The position numbers and the translations under genes were made by a program. The notes under the pieces were generated by a model. The model worked only from the letters and a program-made list of their open reading frames with translations. It made no database searches and had not been told where the DNA came from. DNA of 64,000 nt from Pleionea mediterranea (GTDB taxonomy: Bacteria > Pseudomonadota > Gammaproteobacteria > Enterobacterales > Kangiellaceae): positions 62,001 to 126,000 of the forward strand of contig NZ_QGGU01000011.1 of NCBI RefSeq assembly GCF_003148745.1, read 5' to 3'. Positions 7,778 through 17,370 of the stretch are shown here, piece after piece; position 1 is the first letter of the stretch; each line of letters opens with the position of its first letter.

Positions 7778-7944
7778 GTTATTAACGTTTATAAATTTAA
7801 GCAACAATATTTAAGCAACAGTTATGCCACCAATCAAATTACTATCAATTCCAGTTAATTTAATGCTAGTCAAAAACTATTAAAAGCTACTTAGGTTGAG
7901 TTCAACCAGTATCGCGGGCATATCAACACGTTTAGTTCTTTTGT

Positions 7945-9339
7945 TTAGTTGCTTTGTTTAGCTCTGGCATTTGCTATCAGCAACAAAATACTGCCTCCAA
8001 TTGCTGAAAATAACGAGCCGGTTAGAACACCAATTTTGGCCTGTTTCAGCAACAGATCACTTTGTTCAAACGCAAGTGTTGCAATAAACAGCGACATGGT
8101 AAACCCAATACCAGCCAACCAGCCTACACCCACCAGCTGCATCATGGATAAATCCTTGGGTAAGCGGGCCAGCTTCAATTTAATGCCTAACCAGGCAAAT
8201 AAACCGATGCCAATAGGCTTACCAATAAACAAGCCTAACAATATCCCCATCCATACGGCAGCATTAGGGCCACTTAACAAATTCCCAAGTGAAGCATCTG
8301 GCATGGTTACTCCCGCATTTAACAGTGCAAACACGGGAATAATAAAGAAGTAAACGCTGGGCTCAAGACGACTGGTCCAGTGCTGCAATGGTGTCATACT
8401 GAGTCGAGCAGACTCTTGTGCTTTTTCCACCAGCTGATGTTGTTTCGGCTTTTCATAAATGCTTTGTTCTTTTTTATCCATTCGTTCGAAACGATTAAGA
8501 AGCTTATGCATTTGAGAAGTAAACCAGCGCGACTTAACAGCCGGTTTAGAGGGAATAAATAACGCCGCAATTATGCCGGCCGTGGTTGCATGAACACCAG
8601 AGTGCAAAACCAAATACCAGAGTGCGATACCCAATACAAAATACGGTAAAGGCCGTCGAATGCCAGACACATTTAACAGAACCATTAGTGAGACGACCAA
8701 CAAACCATAAAGTAAAGGCTGTATGGCAAGCGCATCGGAGTAAAATAAATTAATCACCAATACCGCGCCTATGTCATCCACAATCGCCAGTGCTGATAAA
8801 ATAACCGCAGCCACCCCCGGAACTTTATTTCCTAATAAGGCCAGTAAACCTAAGGCAAAAGCGGTGTCGGTTGCCATAGGAATTCCCCAACCTCGCATTA
8901 CCTCAGGATTAATAACACCCGAAATAGACACATAGATTAAAGCAGGAGCGACCATTCCTCCTAGAGCAATAATAAGCACTAATGACGATTGCGAAATATC
9001 TTTTAAATCGCCCACCATTAATTCACGTTTAATTTCCATACCCAGCAAAAAGAAGAAAACGACTAATAGTCCATCATTAACCCATTCTTTTAATGAGTGA
9101 CTTAACGTCCAGTCGCCAAGCGATAATGATAAGGGCAGCTCACTTAAACCGTGATACATTTGTTGCCATGGGCTGTTAGCAATAAGCAACGCAATAACCG
9201 TTGCAATAAGTAAAATAATTCCGGATGAAACCTGACTGTCTTTAAACTTACGAACCGGTGAAGCAACTTTTTCTACAACATCTTCAAGTGGCGCTTCATC
9301 CCGATCATCGGGTTTTATATCAACAGACTTATCGCTCAT
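7945..9339 (-). CDS. nhaA: Na+/H+ antiporter NhaA
   Basis: A 464-residue inner-membrane antiporter with about twelve hydrophobic segments. It exports Na+ (or Li+) in exchange for H+, supporting pH and salt homeostasis. Diagnostic motifs are MATDTAFALG and ALAIVDDIGAVLVI, which holds the twin Asp of the ion-binding site. It is longer than E. coli NhaA (388 residues) because of a charged N-terminal extension of about 30 residues and a hydrophilic insertion of about 50 residues in the middle (MHKLLNRFERMDKKEQ). It appears monocistronic. Along with the sodium-type stator in this window it points to a sodium-using, probably marine host. Confidence 0.95.
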   Translation of the reverse strand: MSDKSVDIKPDDRDEAPLEDVVEKVASPVRKFKDSQVSSGIILLIATVIALLIANSPWQQMYHGLSELPLSLSLGDWTLSHSLKEWVNDGLLVVFFFLLGMEIKRELMVGDLKDISQSSLVLIIALGGMVAPALIYVSISGVINPEVMRGWGIPMATDTAFALGLLALLGNKVPGVAAVILSALAIVDDIGAVLVINLFYSDALAIQPLLYGLLVVSLMVLLNVSGIRRPLPYFVLGIALWYLVLHSGVHATTAGIIAALFIPSKPAVKSRWFTSQMHKLLNRFERMDKKEQSIYEKPKQHQLVEKAQESARLSMTPLQHWTSRLEPSVYFFIIPVFALLNAGVTMPDASLGNLLSGPNAAVWMGILLGLFIGKPIGIGLFAWLGIKLKLARLPKDLSMMQLVGVGWLAGIGFTMSLFIATLAFEQSDLLLKQAKIGVLTGSLFSAIGGSILLLIANARAKQSN

Positions 9340-9849
9340 GGTTTACAGTTATCCTCTTTGATAATTGTACAAATATGTGCTGGTAACTTATGTAAGCATC
9401 ACCGTTGTTTTAAGTAATACCCAGTATGTTCATAAGCCATCACTGACCAATACTCTGCAATTATCCTAACACGTTACGCTAACGTCTTCTAATGACAGTA
9501 GTTTTACCACTCTATTCTGTTCTTGGGCTTTAAAAAGTAAAATAAGATTAAGCTTCCAAGCAATACCAGCTTTAGAAGCTAAATATTAACTATGACTTTA
9601 CGTTAAAAGAAACTGTTTGGATCACACTTTGGCTCATTTAAAAATTATATAACATTAATACTGTTATGCCCGTTTTATGATTCATTAGTTATTAGCTCAT
9701 TGCGACTACAGAAATGAACTCAAGGATAGTGTTTAGTCTATAATGGGATCACTGGCATCACCGCTCAGGTTTCGATAATATTTATTGGGTATTTATGTAA
9801 GCCACTTTTCTGGCATTCATCTCTTTTAAATAAGAAAAAGTACGGATTT
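9340..9849. other. Intergenic region between divergent nhaA and sirtuin genes
   Basis: About 510 bases with no convincing ORF. It should contain both divergent promoters. The clearest candidate is a TGAACT/TATAAT pair with an 18-base spacer at 9715-9744, pointing to the sirtuin gene. A hairpin (AGCTTC and AAGC pairing with GCTT and GAAGCT) lies at 9551-9580. I see nothing resembling a known riboswitch or RNA gene. Confidence 0.5.
9715..9744 (+). promoter_or_regulatory. Candidate sigma-70 promoter for the sirtuin gene
   Basis: TGAACT as a -35-like hexamer, an 18-base spacer, and a perfect TATAAT -10 at 9739-9744. It would give a 5' leader of about 100 bases before the ATG at 9850. Confidence 0.45.
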
Positions 9850-10722
9850 ATGACTATTAATAGCACCCATAGCACCCGTTTTAACCGACAACTTGATCAG
9901 CTGAATAAGTTACTGTTTTCTAACAAACCCTGGTTAGTGATCACAGGTGCCGGAATAAGTTTATCCTCAGGTATTCCTACCTACCGTGACGACAAAGGGC
10001 AATGGCTAAGAAGCGATCCAATACAGCATCAGGAATTTATTAGCGATGAACAAAAGCGCAAACGTTACTGGGCAAGAAGTCTTGTTGGCTGGCCTCCGGT
10101 TGCCAATGCCAAACCATCGGAAGCCCATCATTTATTAACAGACATGGAAAACAAAGGCTTGATCAGTGGTGTGATTACACAGAACGTCGATCGACTGCAT
10201 CAAAAAGCTGGACTCAACAAAGTAATCGACTTGCACGGACGGCTTGATCGTGTTTACTGCTTACAATGCAATCGCTATGAAACACGCGACAGTGTGCAAC
10301 ATCGATTATTAAATATAAATCCTCACTTAAAACCTTTGGTCAATCATTCTGATAACATTGTGAAAGCACCCGATGGTGATGCCTATGTGGAAGATAAAGT
10401 AACAGAAACCATAAAGCTCGTAAGTTGCGAAACATGTCAGGGTGTCATTATGCCCGACGTGGTGTTTTTTGGTGGCTCGGTACCTAAGCATATTCATGAA
10501 GAAACCAATGCGTTATTTTTACAAAGCAAAGGGTTGTTGGTTTTAGGATCGTCATTAATGGTTTATTCCAGCTATCGTTTTTGCAAGCTCGCAAAACAAT
10601 ACGCAAAACCTCTGGTGATCCTTAATCGTGGAAAAACCCGAGCGGATGATCTGGCCGATCTGCATATTAAACAGGACTGCACCCTGATACTAAAACACTG
10701 TTTGGATGCTTATCAGAGTTAA
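9850..10722 (+). CDS. Sir2-family NAD-dependent protein deacylase
   Basis: A 290-residue sirtuin. NAD-binding GAGIS (residues 33-37) is followed by SGIPTYRDDKGQW. QNVDRLH (111-117) precedes the catalytic His129 in DLHG. The structural zinc site is C137, C140, C193 and C196. The GIPTYRD form (Thr-Tyr rather than Pro-Asp-Phe) places it nearer the class II (SIRT4-like) branch than CobB. It would remove acyl groups from lysines in the cytoplasm, using NAD. It is a lone gene, divergent from nhaA and convergent with chrA. The interval between the zinc Cys pairs is longer than in CobB (52 residues). Targets are not predictable. Confidence 0.92.
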   Translation: MTINSTHSTRFNRQLDQLNKLLFSNKPWLVITGAGISLSSGIPTYRDDKGQWLRSDPIQHQEFISDEQKRKRYWARSLVGWPPVANAKPSEAHHLLTDMENKGLISGVITQNVDRLHQKAGLNKVIDLHGRLDRVYCLQCNRYETRDSVQHRLLNINPHLKPLVNHSDNIVKAPDGDAYVEDKVTETIKLVSCETCQGVIMPDVVFFGGSVPKHIHEETNALFLQSKGLLVLGSSLMVYSSYRFCKLAKQYAKPLVILNRGKTRADDLADLHIKQDCTLILKHCLDAYQS

Positions 10723-10812
10723 ATAGCAATGAGTAAATAGTATTATGACGATAGAGTTTATTAAATTTTATTCGAAATCATTATCCACAATACTAAGCAC
10801 AAACTTTAGCGA

Positions 10813-11997
10813 CTAAATTCCGATTAATGCACTCATAACACCAAAAGCAATAAATCCAAACACCAGATACATAACCGGTAACTTTAATCGACTCAACAGG
10901 AAAAAACCCACTATAACGGCCGCCATATCCTGACCATACGATACCGCATTAACAAATACAGGATTGTACAAAGCCGACATTAGTAACCCAACAACAGCTG
11001 CATTTATCGCAGCAATGGCTCCGGCAATTGCAGGCTTCTCGGCCCAGTACTGCCAGCGTTTACGTAAGCCTAAAACCAATAAAAAACCTGGCAAAAAAAT
11101 AGCCAGTGTGGCCAAGGTAGCACTAACAAACGCATTCTCCGGCTCGACAACGGCGCCAAGATAAGTCGCCAGAGAAAACATTGGTCCGGGTACGCCCTGT
11201 GCTGCAGCATAACCAAGCAGAAATTGATCACTGGATATCACTTCGGAAAAACTTTGTTGCAATAGCGGTAAAACAACATGACCACCGCCAAACACCAGAC
11301 TGCCAGAATGATAAAAACGCGCTGTCATATCCAGTAAAGGCCATTCTGTAGCATAGTTTCTGCTGACTATGGCCAATATAAACAGGGCGACAAATAGCAA
11401 TAAGGCAGTGAATGCACTGCGTGACAACTTCGATGATACTTTGGCTGTAGTGCTTTTTGAGTTGGACACAGAAGATTTAAAGTAAGACGCGCCTATCAAC
11501 GCCGACAACACCAGAATAACAATTTGTGTCCATAGATGAGGAAAGGTTAACAGTGCAGCCGTGGTTGCAATGGTAATGGCCATTAATGATCGCGTATTAC
11601 AAAAGCTTTTCGACATGGTAATAATGGCATCGGTCACCACCACTACCGCCAGCAATTTTAAGCCACTGACAATCCCGGACAAAATCACATTATCACTGCT
11701 CACCGGATAAGCAGCCAATAGAAACATCAGTAGAAACGACGGTAAAGTAAAACCAAAGAATGCTGCAATACCGCCTGCAATCCCTCCACGGGATAAACCA
11801 AGGGCAAAACCAACCTGACTTGAACCGGGCCCAGGCAAAACCTGACTTAATGCAACCAGATTACCGTACTCTTGCTGACTCAACCATTTAAGCTGATGAA
11901 CAAATACACGATTAAAGTAACCTATATGTGCAGCGGGGCCGCCAAAACTGACACACCCTAACAATAAAAACCGCCAAAATATTTCTAATGCTTTCAT
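10813..11997 (-). CDS. chrA: Chromate efflux transporter ChrA
   Basis: A two-domain CHR-superfamily membrane protein of about 394 residues. Both half-domains carry the family motif: FGGPAAHIGYF near the N-terminus and FGGGHVVLPLL at the start of the second half. LPGPGSSQVGFALG and QGVPGPMFSLATYLG are the paired second motifs. Known members export chromate, and some probably carry other oxyanions. The frame is open from a TTG at 12018, but the ATG at 11997 gives the typical N-terminus. It is the last gene of the minus-strand metal cluster, 88 bases after the permease, so it may or may not be in the same transcript. Confidence 0.92.
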   Translation of the reverse strand: MKALEIFWRFLLLGCVSFGGPAAHIGYFNRVFVHQLKWLSQQEYGNLVALSQVLPGPGSSQVGFALGLSRGGIAGGIAAFFGFTLPSFLLMFLLAAYPVSSDNVILSGIVSGLKLLAVVVVTDAIITMSKSFCNTRSLMAITIATTAALLTFPHLWTQIVILVLSALIGASYFKSSVSNSKSTTAKVSSKLSRSAFTALLLFVALFILAIVSRNYATEWPLLDMTARFYHSGSLVFGGGHVVLPLLQQSFSEVISSDQFLLGYAAAQGVPGPMFSLATYLGAVVEPENAFVSATLATLAIFLPGFLLVLGLRKRWQYWAEKPAIAGAIAAINAAVVGLLMSALYNPVFVNAVSYGQDMAAVIVGFFLLSRLKLPVMYLVFGFIAFGVMSALIGI

Positions 11998-12106
11998 TTT
12001 TTTCTGATTACTTGTCAATGCTATGGTTATTATGCCGAAATAGAGAGCCTATAAATATGACAGTTTTGTTGCAACTTATAGTATTGCAAATTTTTACACT
12101 ACCGCA

Positions 12107-13312
12107 TCATATAAAGACAGGAATAATAAACACGCCTCCAATAAGCCAGATAAATGCGATGATCGACAATAAAAACAACAGCTTTTCGCTCAAACTTGAA
12201 GTCTTATGAGAATGAGATTGGGAGCGCATCCACCAAAAAATAAAGACAATCGAAAGCAAGATAAAGCTACCATTTAAAACAGCAGTATAATCCAGCTTAA
12301 AAAACTCTCGCTCCGTCACCTTGTCAATAGACTCAGGCGAAGGTAACGCATCAAAGGCAGCAAAACCATAATGCATAACCATTGATGCCATTATCAATAT
12401 AATAAGAAAAGCCACCAATAAATACAGAGCCATTTTCCAACCGTAATATTGAGCTTGAATTCTTAGTACAGGAAAAACCACCAAGTCACTAAAAATAAAT
12501 GCCATCACACCAGCAAAGCTAACACCATTACTAAAAAGTACAGCAGCCAGTGGTATATTTCCCATGGAACCAATAAATGTAAAAAAGGCTGCTACAGGCC
12601 CAACGATTGATTGCATCAACACTTCAAAGAATGATAAAGACTCTTTTCCTGCGCCCATAAACAAGGCTTCAAAAAAAGACGTAGGTACAAAAGCAGCAAT
12701 AATACCGGCAACCGTAAATCCTATAGTGACATCCTTCCACACCATATGCCATTCCATAACGTATTTATGGCTGACTTCACGCCACCCCTCTAAAGTAGCA
12801 ATTTTTTCCTTCCAATTTTGCTCCTGCTCTGAACCATCATCGCCTTGAGCTTGCTTTGCATTATTTCGAGCAGTCTTCTCTAAAGATTTTGGTAAGGTTA
12901 GTTTTACAATAATCCATAAAAATAAGATCAGTAAAATACCGCCCAAATATTCACCCACAACAAATTGCCAGCTTAAAAAAACAGCTATCACGATACCAAG
13001 CTCTATAACCAAATTTGTTGAGGCTAATAAAAAGGCCATTGAGGGTAGAAAACCAGCCCCTTTAGCAAACAATGCTCTAGTCGTGGATAAAGCACTGAAT
13101 GAGCAACTGCTTGAAATGAAGCCAAAAAAGGTACCTAAAAACATACCCTTTCCTCCAGCTTCTCCCATACTTTTCTGCATTCGCTGCTTAGTAACGAACA
13201 CCTGAATCATTGCACTGATCAAATACCCCAATCCAAATGCCCAAAACGCCATCCAGAAAAGGCCAAGTGACGTTTCAGCAGCTTGACTCCAAGTTTGTAA
13301 AAAAGCTTGCAC
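12107..13312 (-). CDS. Permease of the DUF318/ArsP-like family
   Basis: A 401-residue polytopic inner-membrane protein with about ten hydrophobic segments in two halves, separated by a charged cytoplasmic loop (about residues 145-180). The SSSCSFSALSTTRALFAKG motif with a central Cys in helix two identifies the YraQ/ArsP-like permease family (PF03773). Some members export organoarsenicals and others are linked to thiol or metal handling. The start is GTG with a good GAGGG ribosome site. Its place between the NTF2-like and ChrA genes in a metal cluster suggests a metal- or metalloid-related substrate, but nothing in the sequence identifies it. Confidence 0.85.
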   Translation of the reverse strand: MQAFLQTWSQAAETSLGLFWMAFWAFGLGYLISAMIQVFVTKQRMQKSMGEAGGKGMFLGTFFGFISSSCSFSALSTTRALFAKGAGFLPSMAFLLASTNLVIELGIVIAVFLSWQFVVGEYLGGILLILFLWIIVKLTLPKSLEKTARNNAKQAQGDDGSEQEQNWKEKIATLEGWREVSHKYVMEWHMVWKDVTIGFTVAGIIAAFVPTSFFEALFMGAGKESLSFFEVLMQSIVGPVAAFFTFIGSMGNIPLAAVLFSNGVSFAGVMAFIFSDLVVFPVLRIQAQYYGWKMALYLLVAFLIILIMASMVMHYGFAAFDALPSPESIDKVTEREFFKLDYTAVLNGSFILLSIVFIFWWMRSQSHSHKTSSLSEKLLFLLSIIAFIWLIGGVFIIPVFI

Positions 13313-13351
13313 AACTCTACCCTCTGACTTTTTATCTAAAAAAGTTAATAT

Positions 13352-13825
13352 TTAGTGCGAGTGTTTCTTAGGCTTATAATCTCTTGTTGAAGAATGAGTA
13401 TGAATGACTTTCCACTGGTCATTTACTTTCCTAAACAGGAATGTTTGATAGCCTTTTTTATCAAATTCTCGCTGGCTTTTACGTACTTTTCCTTTAACCC
13501 GGGTATCCGCCAATGCCCATGCAAAATTATTCTCTACATTAATTTCAATATTTGAAAAGTCTAATTCAAGATATTCTAGTGCATCTTTTTCTGGTTCTAC
13601 GTGATGCATAACCAAATCATCAAGCCCTTCGTTTTGACCACCGGACTCTATGTAGCGTGCACCATCAAAATCCAGATAGTTTTCTCTAAATGGTTTTCCA
13701 TCACCATTTTCCCAACCGTATTCAATGCCAGCTATAATTTTAGTAATCGCTTTTTTGTCATCAGCAAAAGCATTAAAAGAAACGCTAGAAACCACAAGTA
13801 AACAATACATTAATTTACACTTCAT
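13352..13825 (-). CDS. Secreted NTF2/SnoaL-like domain protein
   Basis: A 157-residue protein with a signal peptide (residues 1-21, cleavage probably after AFA). The remainder has the cone-shaped NTF2-like fold pattern: an N-terminal helix ([18 protein letters not shown]), a central DLVMHHVEP stretch, and C-terminal strands ending [16 protein letters not shown]. The tail is His- and Lys-rich (YKPKKHSH) and might bind metal. NTF2-like proteins range from enzymes to ligand-binding scaffolds, so no reaction can be assigned. It lies 47 bases after the glutaredoxin-MauE gene and 39 before the permease, consistent with membership in the same operon. A periplasmic role in metal handling is inferred from context. 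Confidence 0.8.
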   Translation of the reverse strand: MKCKLMYCLLVVSSVSFNAFADDKKAITKIIAGIEYGWENGDGKPFRENYLDFDGARYIESGGQNEGLDDLVMHHVEPEKDALEYLELDFSNIEINVENNFAWALADTRVKGKVRKSQREFDKKGYQTFLFRKVNDQWKVIHTHSSTRDYKPKKHSH

Positions 13826-13872
13826 AATCTTATCCTCTATTTTATTGTTGTATTCTAGAAATCATTTAAACG

Positions 13873-14574
13873 TTAAATAAGTAACCACACGCCCATCACT
13901 GCCATCATGACATTTTCAGAAATACTGACCACACCCAAGGGCACATTGGAGTTACCGCCAATACAAGCACAACTTAAATCGGTTTTATCGATATACACGG
14001 CTTTAAATATTGAGACACCACCCACAAGACCGACGAATAGAGACACACTGCCAACAAGATTAGGCACTAAGCCCGATAAAAAGCCAAGCCCGGCAAATAG
14101 CTCTGCAAAAGGATATACCCAGCCATAAACAGGTATGGCTTTTGTGAGTAAGTCGTACTTTTTAAATCCCTCAATAAAGGCAGGAATATCCATCAACTTT
14201 AAACACGCTAATAGACACAGAGAAAAGCCCATAAACCCCATAATCCAGGTTTGGGTTGCCAAAGCCATTAAGGCCGCTGTTGAAAACACCGCAATAACGG
14301 GCAGATAGGATGTCTCATCCTCATCATCATCCACTGAGTCATTTAAATGTTCAGCGAGCTCTGTATAACCGCCAATCCGCTCGCCCTTAAGAAAAACTTG
14401 CGGCGTTGTTTTAACCTCGTGCTTTTCTTTAAATGCATTTTCTTCATCTTTATCAGAAAATGTATGGTCCTTGTACTCAATATTATTGTTATCCAGAAGT
14501 GTTACTGCCTTTTTACCCCAAGGGCAATCTGGCTTTCGATATATTTCATTAACGTTACTATCTTGGTTACTCAT
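13873..14574 (-). CDS. Glutaredoxin-MauE/DoxX-like membrane fusion protein
   Basis: A 233-residue fusion. Residues 1-80 form a glutaredoxin domain with CPWG at the active site (a single Cys, so monothiol-like), TTPQVFLKG with the cis-Pro, and the GGYTEL glutathione-contact motif. Residues about 90-233 form four membrane helices of the MauE/DoxX-like type, with a Cys pair in SCACIGG. MauE relatives act with thiol-disulfide proteins at the membrane. The fusion suggests electron transfer from glutathione through the cytoplasmic domain to a membrane Cys pair. It lies in the copper cluster, where thiol redox control of Cu(I) or protein thiols would make sense. It has a strong GGAGA ribosome site. 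Confidence 0.85.
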   Translation of the reverse strand: MSNQDSNVNEIYRKPDCPWGKKAVTLLDNNNIEYKDHTFSDKDEENAFKEKHEVKTTPQVFLKGERIGGYTELAEHLNDSVDDDEDETSYLPVIAVFSTAALMALATQTWIMGFMGFSLCLLACLKLMDIPAFIEGFKKYDLLTKAIPVYGWVYPFAELFAGLGFLSGLVPNLVGSVSLFVGLVGGVSIFKAVYIDKTDLSCACIGGNSNVPLGVVSISENVMMAVMGVWLLI

Positions 14575-14646
14575 AACTTAGTCTCCTATTGAATAATAAC
14601 AAACAGATTAACAACTTTATTTATCCAAATTCATATTGCCAAAAAA

Positions 14647-16527
14647 TCATATTGATCCAAAATCATCAAATCGAACTTTAGAATCAGGCACATTAAATTG
14701 ACTCAGTATTTTTAAGGTTGAAGACAACATTTTAGGTGGTCCACAAACATAAAACTGACAGCTGGGCAGTGAGTCATGTTGTTTAAAATATTGATATCTG
14801 GCGACATCGCTTATATTTCCGATTGCATAACGACTGTGCTGTTTGGCATTCGATAACGCAATCACCATCTGAAAATTTGAAAACTCATCGACTAGCTGAC
14901 TTAATTTATCCAGATAAAGCACTTCACTTTCATCACGCACGCCATAAAACAATGTTATCTTTCGTTTACTGTTTAAAACATGTAATTGATATTCAATATG
15001 ACTCATGAGTGGCGCAATACCAACACCACCGCCGAGCAAAATCATTTCATCATCACTTTGCTCGGCATAAAACTCACCAAAGGGACCACTTAAACTGACG
15101 TTATCCCCCGGAACCAGAGAAAATAGATAACTTGATCCTGCTCCGCAAGTATTAGAATCATCGGTTGGCACTTCTAACCGTACTAAAAAGGTTAACTCCC
15201 GACAACGGCCGGGCTTATCAACCATAGAATACGCTCGTTTGATAGCATCGGTTCGAACACCTTTTAGTGAGTTAATTTTATTGTCACGCCAATAATCATC
15301 AACAAAGTCTGGTCGTTGAATATAACTTAACTCAACACTGCCCTCTGGGCAGTGAAACTGCATATACTCGCCTGCTTGAAACGACAACTCATCGCCTTTA
15401 TCCAACTCTAATACAATTTCCTTAACTAAAGGTGTTAAGAACCGACTGGCTGTTACTTTACCCTGTTTAACCTGTTGTTTTAATACTTGCTCCGGGAGCT
15501 CTACGGTCATTGCTCCTGTCACATCAATTTGACAACCTAACCGACAACCGTCTTTAAGCGCATTACGGGATAATATTTGGTGTTTATTGAATGAAGAACT
15601 CTGATGATTAAACTCGGCTTGCGGCAGCCGCACTTTGCATAAGCCACAGGTGCCACCTCCGCCACAGTTCGAAGGCAAATCAAACCCTTCTTTTGATAAA
15701 GCATCTATTAATGTTTGATTTTTTCGAACAAACACTTCAGTTTCAAAACCATTGCGACTGGTAATCTGGATCGGCACCCGTTTGTTTTTACCTGCAAGCA
15801 CAAAGTCCTGTCGTTTGAATACCGAAAATAAGAGTAAGATACCCGATAAAGAAATAAACAATGTTCCCGCAGCTACAAAAATCACCAAGGCATTATTAAA
15901 ATCGGTGCGGCCACTGTAATCCATAATATGCAGCATCCAGAAAATGTCGAACAATCGCCAGCTGTTGGTTTTTATATCAAGAAATTGACCATACTGATCA
16001 AAGTATAAAGCACTCTCTTGTTCATCTGAGACATCCACTCGCCAAACAGGCAAGTTAAAGCGTCTGTTTTCGAGTGTTCTTTCACTTTCCAGATTGGTAC
16101 TAATAATTTTAACGTCGGGATAGCGTTTATTTACTTCAGACTCAATAACAGGTTTCGCAATGCGCTTTGATTTTAAAGAAACAACATCCAATAATAATTG
16201 TTCGTTGTTGTCTTCTATTAGCCACCATTCGGAGTTAAATCGACTGACTCTTTGTATACTAGAAGCATTTGGGTATTTTTTTAACACATCTGTAGGATCA
16301 ACCTGCAAGGCAATTGAACTTTTTTCAGGCGTAGTCAGCAAATATCGACCACTAACTTCTTTATGATCAAGCCAGTTGAACATAAGTCCACTTAACACCC
16401 ATAAAAACAATTGCAGTCCTAACAATAAACCGAGCCATTTATGGATGCGTCTTAACCAGAACACTGTATTGATATTCGCTTCGTTGCTTTTTTCTTGATA
16501 GCTTTTTACTTGAGCAGAGTTATTCAT
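14647..16527 (-). CDS. PepSY-TM / [2Fe-2S] ferredoxin / flavin reductase fusion
   Basis: A 626-residue inner-membrane redox protein. Residues 25-240 form a PepSY-associated region with membrane helices near 30-50 and 210-235. Residues 250-340 are a plant-type [2Fe-2S] domain with ligands C288, C294, C297 and probably C332. Residues 350-626 form a ferredoxin-reductase module with the flavin motif RAYSM, the nucleotide loop GGGVGIAPLMSH and the terminal YVCGPPKML. The last two modules resemble NqrF. It probably passes electrons from NAD(P)H via FAD and Fe-S to a periplasmic or membrane acceptor, such as Cu(II) or Fe(III). Its ATG overlaps the stop of the preceding PepSY gene (TAATG), so translation is coupled and the two products may form a complex. 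Confidence 0.88.
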   Translation of the reverse strand: MNNSAQVKSYQEKSNEANINTVFWLRRIHKWLGLLLGLQLFLWVLSGLMFNWLDHKEVSGRYLLTTPEKSSIALQVDPTDVLKKYPNASSIQRVSRFNSEWWLIEDNNEQLLLDVVSLKSKRIAKPVIESEVNKRYPDVKIISTNLESERTLENRRFNLPVWRVDVSDEQESALYFDQYGQFLDIKTNSWRLFDIFWMLHIMDYSGRTDFNNALVIFVAAGTLFISLSGILLLFSVFKRQDFVLAGKNKRVPIQITSRNGFETEVFVRKNQTLIDALSKEGFDLPSNCGGGGTCGLCKVRLPQAEFNHQSSSFNKHQILSRNALKDGCRLGCQIDVTGAMTVELPEQVLKQQVKQGKVTASRFLTPLVKEIVLELDKGDELSFQAGEYMQFHCPEGSVELSYIQRPDFVDDYWRDNKINSLKGVRTDAIKRAYSMVDKPGRCRELTFLVRLEVPTDDSNTCGAGSSYLFSLVPGDNVSLSGPFGEFYAEQSDDEMILLGGGVGIAPLMSHIEYQLHVLNSKRKITLFYGVRDESEVLYLDKLSQLVDEFSNFQMVIALSNAKQHSRYAIGNISDVARYQYFKQHDSLPSCQFYVCGPPKMLSSTLKILSQFNVPDSKVRFDDFGSI

Positions 16528-17234
16528 TACGCCACCTGCTTTTTATTACGGCGATGAAAACTGTAAAACAGTAACCAAAGTCCTGCCGTCACAAATATCA
16601 GTGCCGTTAGTGCGGATAAAAACAGTAAGTTATTATTAACATCGGATCGTTCATCATAATCCATTATGTGTAGCATCCAGAGGAAATCAAAGGCTCGCCA
16701 AATATCACTGCGCTTGCTTATGAGTGCGCCGGTAACAGGATGAAAATATAAACTGGCATTGAAAGCAGCATTAAAGTTTACTTGCCAGACTGGCTGATTA
16801 CGACCACCAAGCTCCTGAGGGTACTGTTTTAATAAAACAGCCGATTGAACAGGCGCGTCATAGGCAAATTTTTTCTTGGCAATCATTGCAATATCATTTC
16901 GCGTAAGCGGCCTAACCTTCTCTAAAGTTTCACCGTCAAGATAAATCAATCCTTGTTCCGTTGTTAAAACATACAAAGCCTGATTTAGACGGCTGGTTAA
17001 GCGAACCGACGATACTGGTGCATACTGTTCTAATTCGGCTTGCGATATGGGCTGCCAGGAATACTGGTTCAGTAAAACTTCATCATCAGCTTTCAACAGA
17101 TGATTACCGTGCACATTTGTCAGCGGAACAGCGGTCATATAAAGACCACTAACAATCCAAAGCAAAAGCTGAACGCTTAAAATCAAACCTAACCACTTAT
17201 GTGTTTTTCTAACTAAAAACTTTATACGCATCAT
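16527..17234 (-). CDS. PepSY-associated membrane protein
   Basis: A protein of about 235 residues with an N-terminal membrane helix after RKTHKWLGLILS, a periplasmic PepSY-like region (residues 45-180) and a C-terminal helix after FLWMLHIMDY. That last motif also occurs in the downstream fusion protein, so the pair are tandem paralogues, this one lacking the redox modules. PepSY-TM proteins are often part of metal reductases or siderophore-uptake systems. The frame opens from a TTG at 17246, but the ATG at 17234 is the more likely start. The gap of about 136 bases after copD is the largest inside this part of the cluster and could hold a secondary promoter. Confidence 0.85.
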   Translation of the reverse strand: MMRIKFLVRKTHKWLGLILSVQLLLWIVSGLYMTAVPLTNVHGNHLLKADDEVLLNQYSWQPISQAELEQYAPVSSVRLTSRLNQALYVLTTEQGLIYLDGETLEKVRPLTRNDIAMIAKKKFAYDAPVQSAVLLKQYPQELGGRNQPVWQVNFNAAFNASLYFHPVTGALISKRSDIWRAFDFLWMLHIMDYDERSDVNNNLLFLSALTALIFVTAGLWLLFYSFHRRNKKQVA

Positions 17235-17370
17235 AATTTTATTCAATATTTTTATATCTATCTTGGTTTCAAGTATTATTTACATTACTTATTGATTTAC
17301 TTGTTAGTCTGCTTTCAAAATAACAAATACACTGCATCATAAAGTGCAGCATTTTTTAAATAGCCTCAAA

